From Paenibacillus sp. (GTDB lineage: Bacteria > Bacillota > Bacilli > Paenibacillales > YIM-B00363), in assembly GCF_035645195.1 (NCBI RefSeq), contig NZ_DASQNA010000031.1:62001-126000 (forward strand): a DNA stretch of 64,000 nucleotides, given 5' to 3'. The position numbers and the translations under genes were made by a program. Under the pieces are notes generated by a model. That model saw only the letters and a list, made by a program, of their open reading frames with translations. It ran no database searches and was not told where the DNA came from. Of this stretch, positions 24,683 through 34,311 are shown piece by piece; within the stretch, counting starts at the first letter, position 1, and each line of letters opens with the position of its first letter.

Positions 24683-25723
24683 ATGAAAGCGGCTCGAATG
24701 TACGGCGTAAACGACGTGCGCGTCGTCGAAGTTCCGAAACCGGGAATAATGAAGAACGAAATTTTGCTCAAAGTGAAAAGCGTCGGCATTTGCGGAACCG
24801 ATTTGCGGATGATCCGCAACGGGTTCCCAGGCATCGGGGAGACGACCCCGCGCACGCTCGGGCACGAAATTAGCGGCATCGTCGAGGAAGTCGGGAGCGG
24901 CGTGACCGGTTACCGCGTCGGAGATCGGGTGGCGCTCGCGCCGAACATGGGCTGCGGCATTTGCGACGAGTGCGTGAAAAGCGACTATCACTTGTGCGCG
25001 AACTATACCGCGGTCGGGGTGCAGCTGGACGGCGGCTTCGCGGAATACGTCGTCATCCCGGAGACGGCGGTGCGGTTCGGCAATTTGGCTCCAATTCCGG
25101 AACATGTCTCGTTCGAAGCCGCGGCATTGGTGGAACCGCTGTCATGCGTGTACAACGGCATCCTTCAATGTCCGATTCGACTCGGCGACGACGTGCTGAT
25201 CATCGGCGCAGGCCCGATCGGCATCATGTACGCCCAGCTGGCGAAACGTTCCGGAGCGTCACGCGTGTTCGTGACGAATCGGTCGCCGCAACGCCTAAGT
25301 TTGTGCAACGAGATCGATCCCGAGCTCATTACGATCGAGCATGAGCACCTGAAGGAGGAGATCCTCGAGCGGACGAACGGTCGAGGCGTCGACATATGCG
25401 TCACGGCGAACGCTTCGCCCGAGGCGCAGCAGCTGGCGGTGGAGCTGACGGGGATGCACGGCCGGATTAATTTCTTCGGCGGGCTGCCGAAGGCGAGGGA
25501 GAACGTCGCGATCAACACGAACGTTATCCATTACAAGCAGATCGTCGCGACCGGTTCGACGAAAGCGAACAACCATCATTTCCGCAAAACGCTTCGCTTC
25601 ATCGCGACCGGCATCGTGGACGCGGAGCGGCTCGTTTCGGCGAAATTCCCGATCGAACGGATGGACGAAGCGCTGGCGTACGCGATGAGCTCGCAAGGCA
25701 TCAAAACGCTGATCACTTTTTAA
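24683..25723 (+). CDS. Zinc-dependent medium-chain alcohol/polyol dehydrogenase
   Basis: A 346-residue MDR-superfamily dehydrogenase. Catalytic zinc ligands are visible at CGTD and GHE (Cys38-type motif GICGTDLRM, then GHEISG). The structural zinc site is the Cys cluster GCGICDECVKSDYHLC. The cofactor fold follows with GAGPIGIMYAQLA. It resembles threonine or sugar-alcohol dehydrogenases and would oxidise a secondary alcohol of a sugar or sugar alcohol with NAD+. It is the first gene of the operon. The start is placed at the third possible codon in GTGATGAACATG, 10 bases after AGGA; an ATG 6 bases earlier is possible. Confidence 0.87.
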   Translation: MKAARMYGVNDVRVVEVPKPGIMKNEILLKVKSVGICGTDLRMIRNGFPGIGETTPRTLGHEISGIVEEVGSGVTGYRVGDRVALAPNMGCGICDECVKSDYHLCANYTAVGVQLDGGFAEYVVIPETAVRFGNLAPIPEHVSFEAAALVEPLSCVYNGILQCPIRLGDDVLIIGAGPIGIMYAQLAKRSGASRVFVTNRSPQRLSLCNEIDPELITIEHEHLKEEILERTNGRGVDICVTANASPEAQQLAVELTGMHGRINFFGGLPKARENVAINTNVIHYKQIVATGSTKANNHHFRKTLRFIATGIVDAERLVSAKFPIERMDEALAYAMSSQGIKTLITF

Positions 25724-25741
25724 CGCGGAGGCCGACATTCG

Positions 25742-27253
25742 ATGAAATACGTCATTAGCGCCGACATCGGCACGCAAGGAACGAAGACGGCGGTCGTCGG
25801 CGAAGACGGGAGAATCGTTGCAAGCGCGTTCCGGCCGTCGAATTTGATTCGCGGGGAAGGCGGCGTCGTCGAGCAGGACCCGGAGGAGATGTTCCGCTCC
25901 GTCACGGACGGCATCCGCGAGGCGCTCGAGGCGAGCGGCGTCCCGCCGGAGTCCGTCGCGGCGATCGGACTGGACGGCCAGATGGCCGGCATTCTCGGCA
26001 TCGGACGCGACGGGAACGCCGTCACGCATTACGATTCGTGGCTCGACGTCCGCTGCGAGAAATATATCCCGGCCATGAAGGCTTGGGGCGAAGAAGAGCT
26101 GATCCGCATCACCGGCTGCCCGGTCAGTTACGCGCACGGGCCGAAGAAGCTGTGGTGGAAGCATGAGCGCCCCGAGACGTATCGGGACATCGCCAAATTC
26201 GTCGTCCCGAGCGCGTACGTCGCCGGCCGTCTGGCTGGCCTCGGCGCGGATCAAGCGTTCATCGACTATACGCATCTGCACTTCTCCGGCTTCGCCGACG
26301 TCGAGAGGATGAAATGGTCGCAGACGCTGCTGGACGCCTTCGGCATCGACCGGGAGAAAATGCCGAACATCGTGAAGCCGTGGGACGTCGTCGGCGAGCT
26401 GACGAAGCGGTGGGCCGACGAGACCGGCCTTCCTGCCGGCGTGAGAATCGTCGCCGGCTGCGGCGACACCGCGGCGGCGACGTTCGGCGCGGGGCTCGTA
26501 CGGCCGGGTCAATGGCTCGACATCGCGGGTACCGCGTCGGTGCTGACGTGCGTCGTGGATCGGTACCGCCCCGACGCCGAGACGAAGACGCTGCTCTACG
26601 CGCGCTCCGTCGTGCCCGGCTTGTGGGCGCCGCTCGCGTACATCAGCGGAGGCGGCGAATGCCTCGCCTGGTTCCGCAAGCTCGTGTCTCCGGACGCGGG
26701 GCCGGGGCATTCGTTCGACGAGCTGAACGCTTTGGCGGAGTCGGCGCCGCCGGGCAGCGACGGGCTGCTGTTCGTGCCGCATTTCGGCGGGCGGACGTGT
26801 CCGAACAACACCGATCTGCGCGGCAGCTGGATCGGGCTCAATTGGTCGCACGGGAAGGCAGCGATGTACCGGGCGATCCAAGAATCGATCGCGTACGAGT
26901 ACAAGATGTACTTGGGTACGCTCGAGAAGCTCGTCGGCGGCATCGATTACGAGCAGGGCACCGTCGTCGGCGGCGGGGCGAGCGGCCATGTGTTCAACCA
27001 GATCAAATGCGACGTGCTCGGCCTTCCGCTGCGCACGATGAGCCGGCAGGATTCGGCGCTCGTCGCGAACGCGGTCGTCGCCGGCTACGGCGTCGGGCTG
27101 TTCCCCGACCTTGCGGGGACCGTTACGTCCTTCGTTTCGTTCGGCGCCGCATATCGGCCCGACCCGGACCGGCACGCGAAGTATGAAGCGTACGCCCGCA
27201 CGTACCGCAAAGCGGTCGACGCGCTGATCGACCTGTACGGCAGTTTGAAGTAA
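25742..27253 (+). CDS. FGGY-family carbohydrate kinase
   Basis: A 503-residue two-domain sugar kinase. The N-terminal ATPase-fold motif is DIGTQGTKTAVV, with GLDGQMAG at the sugar site; the second domain has AGCGDTAAATFGAG and the adenosine motif GGGASGHVFNQIK. Overall it is closest to xylulokinase-like members and could phosphorylate the ketose made by the downstream isomerase (L-fuculose or a related pentulose); the substrate is inferred from context. It starts 18 bases after the dehydrogenase stop, within the same operon. Confidence 0.88.
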   Translation: MKYVISADIGTQGTKTAVVGEDGRIVASAFRPSNLIRGEGGVVEQDPEEMFRSVTDGIREALEASGVPPESVAAIGLDGQMAGILGIGRDGNAVTHYDSWLDVRCEKYIPAMKAWGEEELIRITGCPVSYAHGPKKLWWKHERPETYRDIAKFVVPSAYVAGRLAGLGADQAFIDYTHLHFSGFADVERMKWSQTLLDAFGIDREKMPNIVKPWDVVGELTKRWADETGLPAGVRIVAGCGDTAAATFGAGLVRPGQWLDIAGTASVLTCVVDRYRPDAETKTLLYARSVVPGLWAPLAYISGGGECLAWFRKLVSPDAGPGHSFDELNALAESAPPGSDGLLFVPHFGGRTCPNNTDLRGSWIGLNWSHGKAAMYRAIQESIAYEYKMYLGTLEKLVGGIDYEQGTVVGGGASGHVFNQIKCDVLGLPLRTMSRQDSALVANAVVAGYGVGLFPDLAGTVTSFVSFGAAYRPDPDRHAKYEAYARTYRKAVDALIDLYGSLK

Positions 27254-27266
27254 CGGGGGGACGCCT

Positions 27267-28070
27267 GTGGATCAAGCGGCGAGCGGCTCCTTGTTCGCGG
27301 AGGAGCGAAAGAAGCATATCGTCGAAGCGGTGCGCAGCCGCCGCAAGGTGCTCGTGTCCGAGCTCGTCGAACGGTTCGACGTCTCGCCCGCCACCGTGCG
27401 GAACGACCTGCGCGAGCTGGAGCGGCAGGGCGTGCTGCGACGGACGCACGGGGGCGCGATCGACGCGGAGCTCGAACCGCCGAAGGCGGGCTACGAGCCG
27501 GACAACGCCGCGAAGGTCGCCGTCCGGCTCGCGCAGAAGCGCGCGATCGCTAGGCAGGCGCTCGCGTTCGTCGAGCCCGGCGACATCATCGCGCTCGATT
27601 CGGGCACGACGATGCTGGAGTTCGCCCTCCTGCTCGAGCACGCGCGCGACCTTACGGTCGTCGCCTGCGACCTTGCGATCGCGCGATGTCTCGAGCCGTT
27701 CGAGGGCGTGAACGTCATCGTCGTCGGCGGCGGCTTGCGGCGCGGCCACAGCTGCACGACCGGTCCGCTGGCGGTGCAGCTGCTGCAGGAGCTCGGCGTG
27801 GATAAACTGTTCCTCGCCACGAACCACCTCAGCCCGGAGAAGGGCTGCACGACGCCGAACATCGCGCAGGCCGAGGTGAAGAAGGCGATGATCGCGATCG
27901 CATCCCGCGTGTACCTGCTTTGCGACAGCGCCAAATTCGGCACCAACTCGATGGTGCAATTTTGCCCGGTGTCGGAGCTGGACGCGCTTATTACGGATGC
28001 CGAGGCGGACGAGGAAGCGCTGGCGCGGTTCCGCAAGGCGGGCTGCGAGACGATCGTCGCCGCCGTTTGA
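27267..28070 (+). CDS. DeoR/GlpR-family transcriptional regulator 2
   Basis: A 267-residue paralogue of regulator 1: HTH segment SPATVRNDLRELE ending in RRTHGGAI, sensor domain with DSGTTMLEFA and GGGLRRGHSCTTGP. The GTG start follows GGGGGGAC. It lies inside the operon after the kinase gene, so its own level rises with the operon. Having two related regulators, one outside and one inside, suggests either response to two intermediates or mixed dimers at the shared AAACGA repeats. Confidence 0.88.
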   Translation: MDQAASGSLFAEERKKHIVEAVRSRRKVLVSELVERFDVSPATVRNDLRELERQGVLRRTHGGAIDAELEPPKAGYEPDNAAKVAVRLAQKRAIARQALAFVEPGDIIALDSGTTMLEFALLLEHARDLTVVACDLAIARCLEPFEGVNVIVVGGGLRRGHSCTTGPLAVQLLQELGVDKLFLATNHLSPEKGCTTPNIAQAEVKKAMIAIASRVYLLCDSAKFGTNSMVQFCPVSELDALITDAEADEEALARFRKAGCETIVAAV

Positions 28071-28122
28071 ATCACAATGCACCACGCTGCACGTTATGAA
28101 AAGAAGAAAGGGGTTGGATGCC

Positions 28123-29076
28123 GTGCCATACGCGGCGAACGAGAAGCCGACGTTTTACTTTATCGGGGTGACGACCGGCCAATCGTCCATTATGAAGCTG
28201 TTCCCGCTCTGGGCCGAGGCGCTCGGGCTCGGGGACGCGCAAATCAAAGGGATGGACATCGAAATACATGCCGATCCGGAGAAGTACCGCGAGGCCGTGT
28301 CGTTTATCAAGAACGATCCGATGTCGCTCGGGGCGCTCGTCACGACGCACAAGATCGATTTGTATCACGCGGCGAAAGATTTGTTCGACGAGCTCGACGA
28401 ATACGCCGTCATGTTCGAGGAGCTGTCGTCCATTTCGAAGAAAGACGGCAAGCTGATCGGGGCCGCGAAGGACCCGATCTCGAGCGGCCTCGCGATGGAG
28501 GCGTTCATCCCGGAGACGTTCTGGGAGAAGGGCGGCGAAGCGTTCCTGATGGGCGCCGGCGGCAGCGCGCTCGCGATCAGCTCGTACTTGACGAGGAAAG
28601 ATCACGGCTCTCGCGTGCCGTCGAAAATCGTTATCAGCAACCGAAGTCAGGCGCGGCTCGACTCGGCGGAAAAGCTGCTAAGCCGCATCGACACGCAGGT
28701 CCCGTTCGAGTACCGACTGTGCCCGGCGCCGGAGGACAACGACAAGGTGCTGCGCGAGCTGCCGCCGCATTCGCTCGTCGTGAACGCGACCGGCCTCGGC
28801 AAAGACCGCCCGGGCTCGCCGCTCACCGACGACGCCGTATTCCCGGCGGGCAGCCTCGTCTGGGAGCTTAACTACCGCGGCGACCTGAAGTTCATGCATC
28901 AGGCGAACGCGCAGAAGGAGCGCCAGGCGCTCCACGTCGAGGACGGCTGGGTGTATTTCCTTCACGGCTGGACGCAGGTTATTCAGGACGTGTTCCGCAT
29001 CCGCATCGAAGGGCCGACGTTCGACAAGCTGGCGGAGATCGCGCTGCAGCTCCAGAAGGGGCAAATCCAGCGGTAA
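28123..29076 (+). CDS. Shikimate-dehydrogenase-like oxidoreductase
   Basis: A 317-residue AroE-superfamily protein. The N-terminal substrate domain has GQSSIMKLFPLWAEALGL, comparable to the SxS...LGL start of AroE, and LVTTHK with the conserved Lys77. The usual NTDxxG segment reads AKDPISSG. The NADP fold follows (MGAGGSALAISSYL), then ATGLGKDRPGSPL. Both core motifs differ from housekeeping AroE, so a role in sugar-acid or cyclitol oxidation is more likely than shikimate synthesis. The GTG start has AAAGGGG 9 bases upstream; an upstream in-frame ATG at 28096 lacks a ribosome site. Confidence 0.75.
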   Translation: MPYAANEKPTFYFIGVTTGQSSIMKLFPLWAEALGLGDAQIKGMDIEIHADPEKYREAVSFIKNDPMSLGALVTTHKIDLYHAAKDLFDELDEYAVMFEELSSISKKDGKLIGAAKDPISSGLAMEAFIPETFWEKGGEAFLMGAGGSALAISSYLTRKDHGSRVPSKIVISNRSQARLDSAEKLLSRIDTQVPFEYRLCPAPEDNDKVLRELPPHSLVVNATGLGKDRPGSPLTDDAVFPAGSLVWELNYRGDLKFMHQANAQKERQALHVEDGWVYFLHGWTQVIQDVFRIRIEGPTFDKLAEIALQLQKGQIQR

Positions 29077-29104
29077 TTTTAACGGAATAAAGGGGGACCG
29101 CGCC

Positions 29105-29704
29105 ATGAGCGCAAACCATCAAGCGAATTCGACGCTCGAAGCGTTGAAGCCGTTCGCGGTGTACTTCAGCCTGAATAACGGTCTGTCGAACACGAAGCCT
29201 TCGATTAAACGTCACCTTTCCCAGATGAAAGGCATGTACGCCGACGACGAAGCATACGAGGCACTGATCAAGGAAGGCAACCCGCTCTTATATGAATTTT
29301 ACGACCTCGGCGTGCCGGAGGCGCCCGGCAATTTGGCATTCGGCACGAGCATCGTCTATCCCGGCAAGGTCGGGAACGAGTATTATATGACTAAGGGACA
29401 TTATCATACGATTTTGGATACGGCCGAAGTGTATTACTGCATCGGCGGCCAAGGCCTCATGCTGATGGAAACCCCCGAAGGCGATTGGGACGCGCAGGAG
29501 TTTACGCCGGGCAAAGCGGTGTACGTGCCGGGGCGGTACGCGCACCGCAGCATCAATACCGGAACCGAGCCGCTGATCACCTTCTACGTATTCCGCGCGG
29601 ACGCGGGCCACGACTACGGATCGATCGAGACGAAAGGGTTCCGCAACATCGTCGTCGAGCGAGACGGTCGCCCCGAGATCATTGCCAACCCGAAATGGGC
29701 GTAA
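29105..29704 (+). CDS. Cupin-type phosphoglucose isomerase family protein
   Basis: A 199-residue single-domain cupin of the archaeal-type glucose-6-phosphate isomerase family. Metal ligands are expected in KGHYHTILDTAE (two His and one Glu) and in PGRYAHRSINTG (His). The metal-dependent enzyme interconverts aldose and ketose phosphates. In this operon it may act on a sugar phosphate other than glucose-6-phosphate. It is preceded by AAGGGGGACC and lies between the AroE-like and hydroxyacid dehydrogenase genes. Confidence 0.85.
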   Translation: MSANHQANSTLEALKPFAVYFSLNNGLSNTKPSIKRHLSQMKGMYADDEAYEALIKEGNPLLYEFYDLGVPEAPGNLAFGTSIVYPGKVGNEYYMTKGHYHTILDTAEVYYCIGGQGLMLMETPEGDWDAQEFTPGKAVYVPGRYAHRSINTGTEPLITFYVFRADAGHDYGSIETKGFRNIVVERDGRPEIIANPKWA

Positions 29705-29717
29705 GGGGGCTGCAGCG

Positions 29718-30662
29718 ATGAGCTTGTCGGTATTCGTAACGCCTCGGTCGTTCGGCAAGCATAGTTCCGCCCCTTTGGACCTGTTGAAGGAGCGGGGGCT
29801 GGACGTACGGACGAACCCGTACGGCCGCATTCTGACGAAGGAAGAAATGATCGCGTCGGTCGGCGACGCCGACGCGATCATCGTCGGGGTCGATCCGCTC
29901 GACCGCGACGTGCTCGAGCGGGCGCCGCGGCTTCGCATCATCGCGAAATACGGCGTCGGCACCGACAACATCGACCTCGCGTATGCGGCGTCGCGAGGCA
30001 TCGCCGTGACGACGACGATCGGCGCGAATACGGAAGCGGTTGCAGACTATACGTTCGCGCTTATGCTCGCCGCCGCCCGGAAGGTTGTGCCGATCGACCG
30101 CGGCTGCCGCGGGGGCGACTGGAGGAAGTTGACGACTGTGGACGTGTACGGTCGGACGCTGGGGCTGATCGGCCTCGGCAACATCGGCAAGGCCGTCGTC
30201 CGCCGCGCCGCAGGCTTCGCGATGAACGTCGTCGCGTTCGACGCCGTTCGGGACGAAGCGTATGCGGCGGCGAACGGCGTGACGTACGTCGACGCCGTCG
30301 ACGAGGTGCTGGCGACATCCGACTTCGTGTCGCTGCACGTGCCGCTCACGGAGCGGACGCGGCACATGATCGGCGCCCGCGAGCTCGCCCTTATGAAGCC
30401 GACCGCGGTGCTCGTCAACACGGCGCGCGGCGGGCTGATCGACGAAGACGCGCTGTACGAGGCTTTGCGGAGCGAAGCCATTTGGGGCGCCGGCGTCGAC
30501 GTGTTCGAGCAGGAGCCGCCGGAAAACACGGCGTTGTTCGAGCTGACGAATCTCGTCATCGGGTCGCACTGCGCCGCTTCCACGGTGCAGGCGATCGACA
30601 ATATGGGTATCATGGCCGCACGGCATGTGATCGATCATTTATGCGGGGTGAGCAAATCATGA
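29718..30662 (+). CDS. D-2-hydroxyacid dehydrogenase (PGDH-like)
   Basis: A 314-residue NAD-dependent dehydrogenase of the phosphoglycerate-dehydrogenase family. The cofactor motif is GLIGLGNIGKAVVRRA, the catalytic Arg is in NTARGGLIDE, the Glu in DVFEQEPPE, and the His in IGSHCAASTVQA (the usual place of the catalytic His). There is no ACT domain, so it is not classical feedback-regulated SerA. It would oxidise or reduce a 2-hydroxy acid in the pathway. AAGGGGGC precedes the ATG, and the stop overlaps the next start as ATGA. Confidence 0.85.
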   Translation: MSLSVFVTPRSFGKHSSAPLDLLKERGLDVRTNPYGRILTKEEMIASVGDADAIIVGVDPLDRDVLERAPRLRIIAKYGVGTDNIDLAYAASRGIAVTTTIGANTEAVADYTFALMLAAARKVVPIDRGCRGGDWRKLTTVDVYGRTLGLIGLGNIGKAVVRRAAGFAMNVVAFDAVRDEAYAAANGVTYVDAVDEVLATSDFVSLHVPLTERTRHMIGARELALMKPTAVLVNTARGGLIDEDALYEALRSEAIWGAGVDVFEQEPPENTALFELTNLVIGSHCAASTVQAIDNMGIMAARHVIDHLCGVSKS

Positions 30663-31513
30663 AATTAGGGATTCATGCATACGCTTGGTGTTCGCAGTGG
30701 ACGAACGAAACGCTGGATTTGATCGACCGGACGAAATCGCTCGGGCTCGATTTCATCGAAATTCCGCTCATGGCGCTTGAAACGTACGACGCGGCCGCCA
30801 TCAAACGGCGCCTCGAAGACACCGGAATGGACGCCGTCACGTCGACCGTGCTGCTGCACGGCACCGACATTACGAGCGAAGACCCGGCCGTTCGCAGGAA
30901 CGGCGTCGAATACTTGAAAGCCTGCGTGCGCGCGACCGCCGACATCGGCAAGACGAACCTCTCCGGCGTGCTGTACTCCCAGCATGTGAAGGAGACGAAC
31001 AAGCGTCCGGCCGAGCAGGAGTGGGAGTGGGCGGCGGACGCGCTGCGGGAGGCGGCGAAGTTCGCGCAGGATTACGGCGTCGCGCTCGGCCTCGAGCCGG
31101 TCAACCGATACGAGTCGAACATGGTGAACACGTGCGAACAGGCGCGCCGGCTGAAGGAGATGGTCGGGGAGCCGAACGTGAAAATTCACCTCGACACGTA
31201 CCACATGAATATCGAAGAGAAGAGCTTTTACGAAGCGACGAAGGCGGCCGGCGGCGATCTGATTCATTACCATTTGTGCGAAAACGACCGCGGCATTCCG
31301 GGCACCGGCCTCGTCGACTGGGACGGCATTTTCCGCGCGCTCGGCGAGATGAACTACCAAGGCTACGCCGCGCTCGAGTCGTTCGTCGACGTCACCGATA
31401 ACATGAAAACGTGGGTGTGGAGACAGCTCGCTCCGAACGGCGATACGCTCGTCCGGGAAGGGGTCGCCTTCATCCGATCCATGATGAAAAAACACGGCTT
31501 GGGGGATGCGTAA
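30659..31513 (+). CDS. Sugar epimerase/isomerase (D-tagatose 3-epimerase-like TIM barrel)
   Basis: A 284-residue xylose-isomerase-like TIM barrel. The N-terminus [11 protein letters not shown] and the metal-site segments [19 protein letters not shown] and the late ALESF match ketose 3-epimerases, which use Mn2+ or Co2+ and two Glu residues for C3 proton exchange. [17 protein letters not shown] is also characteristic. It could convert the ketose released by the fucose-isomerase-like enzyme. It overlaps the preceding gene by 4 bases and the following gene by one. Confidence 0.85.
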   Translation: MKLGIHAYAWCSQWTNETLDLIDRTKSLGLDFIEIPLMALETYDAAAIKRRLEDTGMDAVTSTVLLHGTDITSEDPAVRRNGVEYLKACVRATADIGKTNLSGVLYSQHVKETNKRPAEQEWEWAADALREAAKFAQDYGVALGLEPVNRYESNMVNTCEQARRLKEMVGEPNVKIHLDTYHMNIEEKSFYEATKAAGGDLIHYHLCENDRGIPGTGLVDWDGIFRALGEMNYQGYAALESFVDVTDNMKTWVWRQLAPNGDTLVREGVAFIRSMMKKHGLGDA

Positions 31514-33303
31514 TGGCGGATATGGCACATCGATACGACGGCGGCTTCCCGAAGATCGGCATTCGGCCGATCGTCGACCGCCGGAAGCTGGTCAAGGCGG
31601 CGTTGAAGGACGTCACGATGAATTTGGCGCTGGAAGCCGCCCGGATTTTGTCGGAGACGCTTCGCTACCCGGACGGCAGCCCGGTCGAATGCGTCGTGAA
31701 CGACGTCTGCATTTCGGGACATAAAGAAGCGGCCGACTGCGCGGCGAAATTCGCGAAGGAAGGGGTCGGGGTGATCGTCACCGTTGCCTTGGGCTGGTGC
31801 TACCCGCTCGAGACGATGGAGACGAATCCGCAGCTGCCGCACGCGATTTGGGGCTTTAACGGCACGGAGCGTCCCGGCGCGGTGTATCTCGCGGCGCTGC
31901 ACGCGGCGCATAACCAAAAGGGCGTCCCGGCGTTCAAAATTTACGGCAGAGAGGTGCAGGACCTCGACGACAACACGATTCCGGAAGACGTGCAGGCAAA
32001 GCTGCTCCAGTTCGCCCGGGCGGGTCTCGCGGCGGCGCTGCTGCGCGGCAAGTCGTACTTGTCCATCGGCTCGGTGTCGATGGGCATCGCGGGCTGCATC
32101 GTCGACGAATCGTTTTACCAGCGATACCTCGGCATGAAGAACGCCTACGTCGACATGACCGAAGTGACGCGGCGCATCGACAAGGGCATTTACGACCACG
32201 AGGAATTCGGCCGCGCGCTCGCTTGGGTGCGGGAGAACTGCAAGGAGGGCCCGGACCCGAATCCGACGGACATGGTCATCCCGGATGCGCAGAAGGAGAA
32301 AAACTGGGAGACGGTCGTCAAAATGGCGCTCATCGTCCGCGACCTCATGATCGGTAACCCGAAGCTCGCGGAGATGGGCTTCGAGGAGGAAGCGTACGGC
32401 TACAACGCGATCGCGTCCGGCTTCCAAGGTCAGCGCGAGTGGACGGACCACTTCCCGAGCGCCGATTTCCTCGAGGCGATCCTGAACAGCTCGTTCGACT
32501 GGAACGGCGCGCGCGAGCCGTACATCGTCGCGACGGAGAACGACAATTTGAACGCGGCGACGATGCTGTTCAATCATTACCTCACGAACACGGCGCAAAT
32601 TTTCGCCGACGTTCGGACGTACTGGAGCCCGGAGGCGGTCGAACGCGTGACGGGACGCCGGCTTGAGGGGCTCGCTGCGAACGGCATCCTGCATTTGATC
32701 AACTCCGGACCGGCGGCGCTCGACGGCACCGGGGAGCAGACGCGGGACGGTCAGCCGGTCATGAAACCGCATTGGGACATTACGCCGGAGGAGATCGACC
32801 GCTGCCTTAAAGCGACATCCTGGCGTCCGACCTACATGGACCAGTTCGCGGGCGGCGGCCACTCGACGGACTACCTCACGCGCGGCGGCATGCCGGTGAC
32901 GATGTCCCGCATCAATTTAGTGCACGGCGTCGGCCCGGTGCTGCAGCTTGCCGAGGGCTACACGGTGGACTTGCCGGAGGACGTGCACAAGAAGCTCGAC
33001 GAGCGGACGACGCCGACGTGGCCGACGACGTGGTTCGCGCCGATTTTGATCGAAGGCGACCCTGTGTTCGACGACGTGTACAGCGTCATGGAGCATTGGG
33101 GGTCGAACCATTGCGCGATCAGCTACGGCCACATCGGCGCCGACCTCATCACGCTCGCCAGCATCCTGCGCATTCCGGTCAACATGCACAACGTCGGGGC
33201 GAAGCGCGTGTTCCGCCCGAGCGCATGGAGCGCGTTCGGCACGAAGGATCTCGAGGGCGCCGATTACCGCGCCTGCGCGGCGTTCGGCCCGCTGTACGGG
33301 TAA
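31513..33303 (+). CDS. fucI: L-fucose isomerase family protein
   Basis: At 596 residues it has the full length of FucI-type isomerases (about 590). The N-terminal domain starts with [13 protein letters not shown]. The active-site segment [15 protein letters not shown] carries the Glu/Asp metal ligands, and the C-terminal [14 protein letters not shown] holds further conserved residues. The family converts L-fucose to L-fuculose or D-arabinose to D-ribulose with Mn2+. The start codon shares a base with the preceding stop (TAATG). No fuculose-phosphate aldolase is found in the operon, so the downstream route differs from that of E. coli. Confidence 0.9.
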   Translation: MADMAHRYDGGFPKIGIRPIVDRRKLVKAALKDVTMNLALEAARILSETLRYPDGSPVECVVNDVCISGHKEAADCAAKFAKEGVGVIVTVALGWCYPLETMETNPQLPHAIWGFNGTERPGAVYLAALHAAHNQKGVPAFKIYGREVQDLDDNTIPEDVQAKLLQFARAGLAAALLRGKSYLSIGSVSMGIAGCIVDESFYQRYLGMKNAYVDMTEVTRRIDKGIYDHEEFGRALAWVRENCKEGPDPNPTDMVIPDAQKEKNWETVVKMALIVRDLMIGNPKLAEMGFEEEAYGYNAIASGFQGQREWTDHFPSADFLEAILNSSFDWNGAREPYIVATENDNLNAATMLFNHYLTNTAQIFADVRTYWSPEAVERVTGRRLEGLAANGILHLINSGPAALDGTGEQTRDGQPVMKPHWDITPEEIDRCLKATSWRPTYMDQFAGGGHSTDYLTRGGMPVTMSRINLVHGVGPVLQLAEGYTVDLPEDVHKKLDERTTPTWPTTWFAPILIEGDPVFDDVYSVMEHWGSNHCAISYGHIGADLITLASILRIPVNMHNVGAKRVFRPSAWSAFGTKDLEGADYRACAAFGPLYG

Positions 33304-33306
33304 CCG

Positions 33307-34278
33307 ATGGCGGCCTCGCGCGCAATCCGAACCGTCCGCGGTCCGGTCGAGCCGGAACGGTTCGGGTTTTGCCACAGCCACGAGCATTTGTTCCTCGCGA
33401 ACGGCCATCCCGCGACGCTGAACCCGGCGCTGCGCATCGACGATTACGAGCTGACGCTCGAGGAGTTGCGCTCGTTCCGCGCGGCGGGCGGCCGCGCGAT
33501 CGTCGACGCGCAGCCGCTCGGCTGCGGCCGGATGGAGGCGGAGCTCGTCCGCGTCTCGCAGGAAGCGGACGTGCACGTCGTTGCCTCGACCGGGTTTCAC
33601 AAGCTTGCGTTTTACAAGGAGAACCATTGGATTCGCAGACTGTCCGCCGATGCGCTGCGGGACGTGTTCGTGCACGAGCTGCGGCACGGCTTGTTCGTCG
33701 GCACGGATAGCGCCGAGCCGGACGCGTCCGCGACGGTCGCGGCGAAAGCCGGCCAAATCAAGACGGCCGTCGACGCGGAGCGCATGGCGGACGCCGACAA
33801 GCGCTGGTTCGAGGCGGCGGCCGCCGCCTCGCTCGCGACCGGCGCGCCGATCATGTGCCACACGGAGAGCGTGGAGCAGGGGGAATGGCTGGTAGAGTTT
33901 TACCTCTCCCGCGGCGTCCCCCCGGAACGCATCATCGTGTGCCACCTCGACCGCGCGCTGGAGCGCCCCGAGTCGCATCGCCGGCTCGCCGCGCGGGGCG
34001 TGTATCTCGAGTACGATACGATCGGCCGGTTCAAGTACCATAGCGACGAAGCGGAAGCGCGGTGGATCGCGGACATGCTGGCCGGCGAATTCGCCGATCG
34101 GTTGCTGCTCGGTCTCGATACGACGCGGGCGCGCTTGCGATCGTACGGGGGAGAGATCGGGCTGACGCACATGATCGATGTTTTCCTGCCGCTGCTTCGT
34201 ACGTACGGCGTCGAAGAGGCGCATATCGCGCAAATGATGGTCGTCAATCCGGCGAACGCGTTCGCCATGCCGACGTAA
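33307..34278 (+). CDS. Phosphotriesterase-family metal hydrolase (putative lactonase)
   Basis: A 323-residue amidohydrolase-fold protein. Metal-site motifs of the phosphotriesterase family are present in order: HSHEH near residue 18-22, a Lys in GQIKTAVDA (candidate for carbamylation), HTE (about residue 183), CHLDR, and the late Asp in LGLDTTR. Several sugar-lactonases belong to this family, and hydrolysis of a sugar lactone made by one of the dehydrogenases would fit the operon. It begins 3 bases after the isomerase stop and is the last gene before a strong hairpin. Confidence 0.8.
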   Translation: MAASRAIRTVRGPVEPERFGFCHSHEHLFLANGHPATLNPALRIDDYELTLEELRSFRAAGGRAIVDAQPLGCGRMEAELVRVSQEADVHVVASTGFHKLAFYKENHWIRRLSADALRDVFVHELRHGLFVGTDSAEPDASATVAAKAGQIKTAVDAERMADADKRWFEAAAAASLATGAPIMCHTESVEQGEWLVEFYLSRGVPPERIIVCHLDRALERPESHRRLAARGVYLEYDTIGRFKYHSDEAEARWIADMLAGEFADRLLLGLDTTRARLRSYGGEIGLTHMIDVFLPLLRTYGVEEAHIAQMMVVNPANAFAMPT

Positions 34279-34310
34279 ACAAGCCGTCCGGGCTTCCCGG
34301 ACGGCTTGTT
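34278..34310. terminator. Bidirectional terminator ending the sugar operon
   Basis: A perfect 15-bp stem (34278-34292 and 34296-34310) with a 3-base loop, between converging genes. Confidence 0.8.
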
Positions 34311-34311
34311 G

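Noticed and set aside
25295-27175. 626-codon minus-strand open frame opposite the dehydrogenase and kinase genes
   Set aside because: Antisense shadow of two well-conserved enzyme genes; composition rich in Arg, Asp and His is typical of such shadows.
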